Shown in pieces: positions 22,803 through 25,107 of a stretch of DNA of 25,107 nucleotides. The translations under genes were made by a program, and so were the position numbers. Under the pieces are notes generated by a model that was not told the DNA's origin, made no database searches, and saw only the letters and a program-made list of their open reading frames with translations. The stretch spans positions 1 through 25,107 of the forward strand of contig CAMLDR010000046.1 of NCBI GenBank assembly GCA_946478775.1. Reading direction: 5' to 3'. Numbering within the stretch: the first letter of the stretch is position 1; each line of letters starts with the position of its first letter. The stretch is from an uncultured Flavobacteriales bacterium (lineage in GTDB: Bacteria; Bacteroidota; Bacteroidia; Flavobacteriales; Crocinitomicaceae).

Positions 22803-24962
22803 TTACTCCGCCACCGAAACCAACTCCAGATCAATTGTACGCTTTCTAGGACTTACCTCCGAGATTTTCACACGCACTGAATCCCCGAAATGGAACGTTT
22901 TCCCCGTTTTCTGGCCCACGATCGTCATGGTCTTCTCATCAAAGGAATAACGATCTCCCGGAAGTTCCTGAATCGCAACCATTCCTTCACACGCGTTTTC
23001 CGTCATGCGCACAAACAACCCGAAATCTGCCAAACCGGAAACAATTCCGTCAAACTCTTCACCGATCTTATCGTGAACATATACCACCTGGAAGTACTTG
23101 TTGGATTCGCGTTCTGCTTCTGTTGCTTTGCGCTCCGTGCGTGAAATACGCTTGCAAATATCTTCCAAAGCATTGTTGTACTTGTGCGGACGGTTCTCCA
23201 GACATTCCAGTAAAATGCGGTGCACCATCAAATCGGCATACCGACGGATCGGTGAAGTGAAGTGTGTATAATACTGGAATCCCAAACCGTAGTGACCAAT
23301 ATTGTCTGTGTCATAAGTCGCTTTGGCCATACTTCGGATCGCCATTTGCTGAATGATGCTGAATTCGTTCGATAAGCGAATATCGTTCAATAATTTATTG
23401 ATGCTTTGAGCCGCTTTTTCCGGGCTGGTGAATTCCAAAGCGTAACCGAATTTATCCAAAAACAAACCGAATAATGCGATTTTCTCCGGATCCGGCTTGT
23501 CGTGAACCCGGTAAACAAACGGAACGGGGTCTTTCCCTTTTTGCGGCATTCCAACGTACATCGCAACGCGCTTGTTTGCAAGCAACATGAATTCTTCAAT
23601 CAGCTGATGTGCATCCTTTGAAACCTTCACGACCACATCCACGGGTTCCTTGTTTTCATCCAGTTTGAAACGGATCTCTTCTGAGTTGATCATCAAAGCA
23701 CCGTTCTTAAATCGCTCTTTTCGATAGATTTTTGCGATATTATCTAATATATGCAACTCTTCCTTGTACGGACCTTCTGCTCCTTCCAGGATTTCCTGTG
23801 CATCTTCGTAGGCAAATCGGTGGTCGGAATGAATGACCGTTTTCCCAAACCATTCGTTATACAGTTTTCCCTTTTCGTCCAACTCGAATACTGCCGAGAA
23901 AGTAAATTTATCTTCTTTCGGTCGAAGAGAGCAAACCATGTTCGAAAGCTGTTCGGGAAGCATCGGAATTACACGGTCTACCAGGTAAACAGAGTTTCCG
24001 CGTTTGTAAGCTTCTTTGTCCATGGCAGAATCCGGTTTCACGTACTGGCTAACATCTGCAATGTGCACACCGATTTCCAAATGACCGTTTTCCAGTTTCC
24101 GGATCGAAAGAGCGTCATCGAAATCCTTAGCATCTACCGGGTCGATGGTGAAAGTCAAAATATCGCGGAAATCCCGGCGCTTCGCAACTTCCACCGGATC
24201 CAGTTCCAGTGTTACCTGTTCGGCTTCGTTCATGACATCTGCTTCAAATTCAATCGGAATTCCCTGACCGATCAAAATGGAGATCATTTCGGTATCGTGG
24301 ATCGAATTTCCACCCAAAGTCTGGATTACTTCTCCAAACGGGAATTCGGCAGATTTAGGCCAAACGGTAATTTTTACCAGCGCTTTATCTTTGTTCTTTG
24401 CGTTATTTAATTTTTCCAGCGGAATGTAAATTTTCACTCCTGTTTTAGCATTATCCGGAATTAAAAAGGCATGCTTGTCAAGCATGTGGATTGTACCCAC
24501 AAACTGGGTACGTTCGCGGGAAACTACTTCCAGGATCTTACCTTCTGGCCGGGTTCCGCTCTTCTTCATCAGGGAAACTTTTACAATATCTCCGTGAATG
24601 GCATGACCCAAATTGTGCGGGGCAATAAAAATATCTACTTCATTTTTCCCTACGTTCACAAAGCCTGAACCGCGTTGGGTCAATTCCAATTCTCCTTCGA
24701 TCGTTTCTGTTTGGTTGGAATATTGGTATGTTTCATGTCCGCTTTTACGCACGAATCCTTCTGTTTCCAGTTCGCGTAATAAAGCTACCACGAGTTTGCG
24801 TGATTCACTTTCGTGTACGTGCAGTAGAGTGCAGACTTGTTTATAGTTCAAAAGCGCCTCCGGGTGTTGTTCAAATAATTTTCGAATGATATGATACAAA
24901 CCGGTTTTCAGTTTCTTGGTCGATTTGTCTTTGGTATTTTTTTTTGGTCCTTTTTTCCCCAT
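22803..24962 (-). CDS. rnr: Ribonuclease R
   Basis: RNase R is a processive 3'-5' exoribonuclease that degrades structured RNA and takes part in rRNA and mRNA turnover. From the ATG at 24960-24962 (MGKKGPKKNT) it is 719 residues; the frame runs open to a TTG at 25013, but that start is less likely. The order is: basic N-terminus, winged-helix region (about 20-85), two cold-shock domains (about 90-230), the RNB catalytic domain with FTIDPVDAKDFDDALS carrying the conserved Asp cluster, and a C-terminal S1 domain beginning FDGIVSGLADFGLFVRM. Family segments GNSVYLVDRVIPMLPE and FTSPIRRYADLMVHR are intact. The gene is divergent from the ferritin-like gene at 25066. Confidence 0.95.
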   Translation of the reverse strand: MGKKGPKKNTKDKSTKKLKTGLYHIIRKLFEQHPEALLNYKQVCTLLHVHESESRKLVVALLRELETEGFVRKSGHETYQYSNQTETIEGELELTQRGSGFVNVGKNEVDIFIAPHNLGHAIHGDIVKVSLMKKSGTRPEGKILEVVSRERTQFVGTIHMLDKHAFLIPDNAKTGVKIYIPLEKLNNAKNKDKALVKITVWPKSAEFPFGEVIQTLGGNSIHDTEMISILIGQGIPIEFEADVMNEAEQVTLELDPVEVAKRRDFRDILTFTIDPVDAKDFDDALSIRKLENGHLEIGVHIADVSQYVKPDSAMDKEAYKRGNSVYLVDRVIPMLPEQLSNMVCSLRPKEDKFTFSAVFELDEKGKLYNEWFGKTVIHSDHRFAYEDAQEILEGAEGPYKEELHILDNIAKIYRKERFKNGALMINSEEIRFKLDENKEPVDVVVKVSKDAHQLIEEFMLLANKRVAMYVGMPQKGKDPVPFVYRVHDKPDPEKIALFGLFLDKFGYALEFTSPEKAAQSINKLLNDIRLSNEFSIIQQMAIRSMAKATYDTDNIGHYGLGFQYYTHFTSPIRRYADLMVHRILLECLENRPHKYNNALEDICKRISRTERKATEAERESNKYFQVVYVHDKIGEEFDGIVSGLADFGLFVRMTENACEGMVAIQELPGDRYSFDEKTMTIVGQKTGKTFHFGDSVRVKISEVSPRKRTIDLELVSVAE

Positions 24963-25030
24963 AATTCGTCTTGTTACGTAAAAATACGATTTATTAGCAG
25001 GTAAGATGTTCAATTTTAAGCTTAAAATGA

Positions 25031-25038
25031 TAACTTTG
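25031..25038 (+). promoter_or_regulatory. Candidate -7 promoter element of the ferritin-like gene
   Basis: TAACTTTG matches TANNTTTG perfectly, 27 bases before the ATG at 25066. No TTG was found at the right distance upstream. Confidence 0.45.
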
Positions 25039-25065
25039 AGTAGAAACAGAACAAAATTTACAACA

Positions 25066-25107
25066 ATGAATAAGCGAATTGAAGCGGCATTAAATGATCA
25101 AATTCAA
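25066..25107 (+). CDS. Ferritin-like protein, N-terminal 14 codons only
   Basis: ATG at 25066 opens a frame that runs off the right edge and reads MNKRIEAALNDQIQ. This resembles the start of bacterial ferritins (pattern xxIExALNxQIxLE), iron-storing 24-mers with a ferroxidase centre. Only 14 residues are visible, with no metal ligands, so the call rests on N-terminal resemblance plus a well-placed -7 element. It is divergent from rnr. Confidence 0.55.
   Translation, partial: MNKRIEAALNDQIQ

Noticed and set aside
23751..24410. 219-codon plus-strand frame inside rnr
   Set aside because: Antisense to the conserved catalytic and cold-shock domains of RNase R; a coding shadow.
24963..25013. Longer RNase R starting at TTG 25013
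   Set aside because: The TTG is a weak start, the extra residues are not typical, and the ATG at 24962 begins the usual Lys-rich N-terminus.
1..25107. CRISPR arrays, insertion sequences, prophage, riboswitches, rRNA
   Set aside because: No regularly spaced repeats, transposase or phage genes, or known riboswitch cores were found on reading either strand.

Overview
The window looks like chromosome from a member of Bacteroidota, most likely order Flavobacteriales. Four things point there. Several promoters match the flavobacterial type TTG-N17-23-TANNTTTG. Many secreted proteins have signal peptides ending just before Gln. Type IX secretion (T9SS) sorting-type C-terminal domains are present. 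The order DUF4175 protein, RsbW-like ATPase, ybeY, mnmG, methyltransferase is one I recall from Flavobacteriia. Genus cannot be fixed from this sequence. No insertion sequence, prophage, CRISPR array or rRNA was seen.

Layout. Positions 1-1538 hold the 3' part of a long-form ispG (isoprenoid synthesis). It converges on a five-gene minus-strand cluster (8850 down to 1784): DUF4175 membrane/coiled-coil protein, small HATPase, ybeY, mnmG and a SAM methyltransferase, closed by a strong terminator at 1753-1780. Four sites matching the ParB centromere motif parS at 15-16 of 16 bases, plus one degenerate copy, lie at 2652-4666 within and between the last three genes. gltX, folB and tRNA-Cys follow on the plus strand, each with clear signals. 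A minus-strand pair at 11254-12721 encodes an ECF sigma factor and a membrane protein that looks like its anti-sigma factor but ends in a gliding-motility/T9SS type-B (CHU_C) domain. Next are a TlpA-like thioredoxin (plus), an M28 peptidase and rpiB (both minus).

The only long gene-free stretch, 16019-16680, is very AT-rich. It carries the rpiB promoter, one perfect DnaA box and small inverted repeats. To its right the genes run mostly on the plus strand: an orphan LytTR response regulator, a T9SS-exported subtilisin-like protease, a GNAT, a lipoprotein, a secreted seven-bladed propeller and a DEDDh exonuclease. RNase R then lies on the minus strand, and the first 14 codons of a probable ferritin gene close the window.

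Taken together, the parS cluster beside mnmG, the DnaA box in an AT-rich gap and the roughly divergent gene orientation suggest an origin-proximal segment. The parS sites are well supported; the origin itself is only a hypothesis. The most interesting protein-level observation is the ECF sigma factor paired with a membrane-tethered CHU_C domain, which could be a sensor coupled to type IX secretion.
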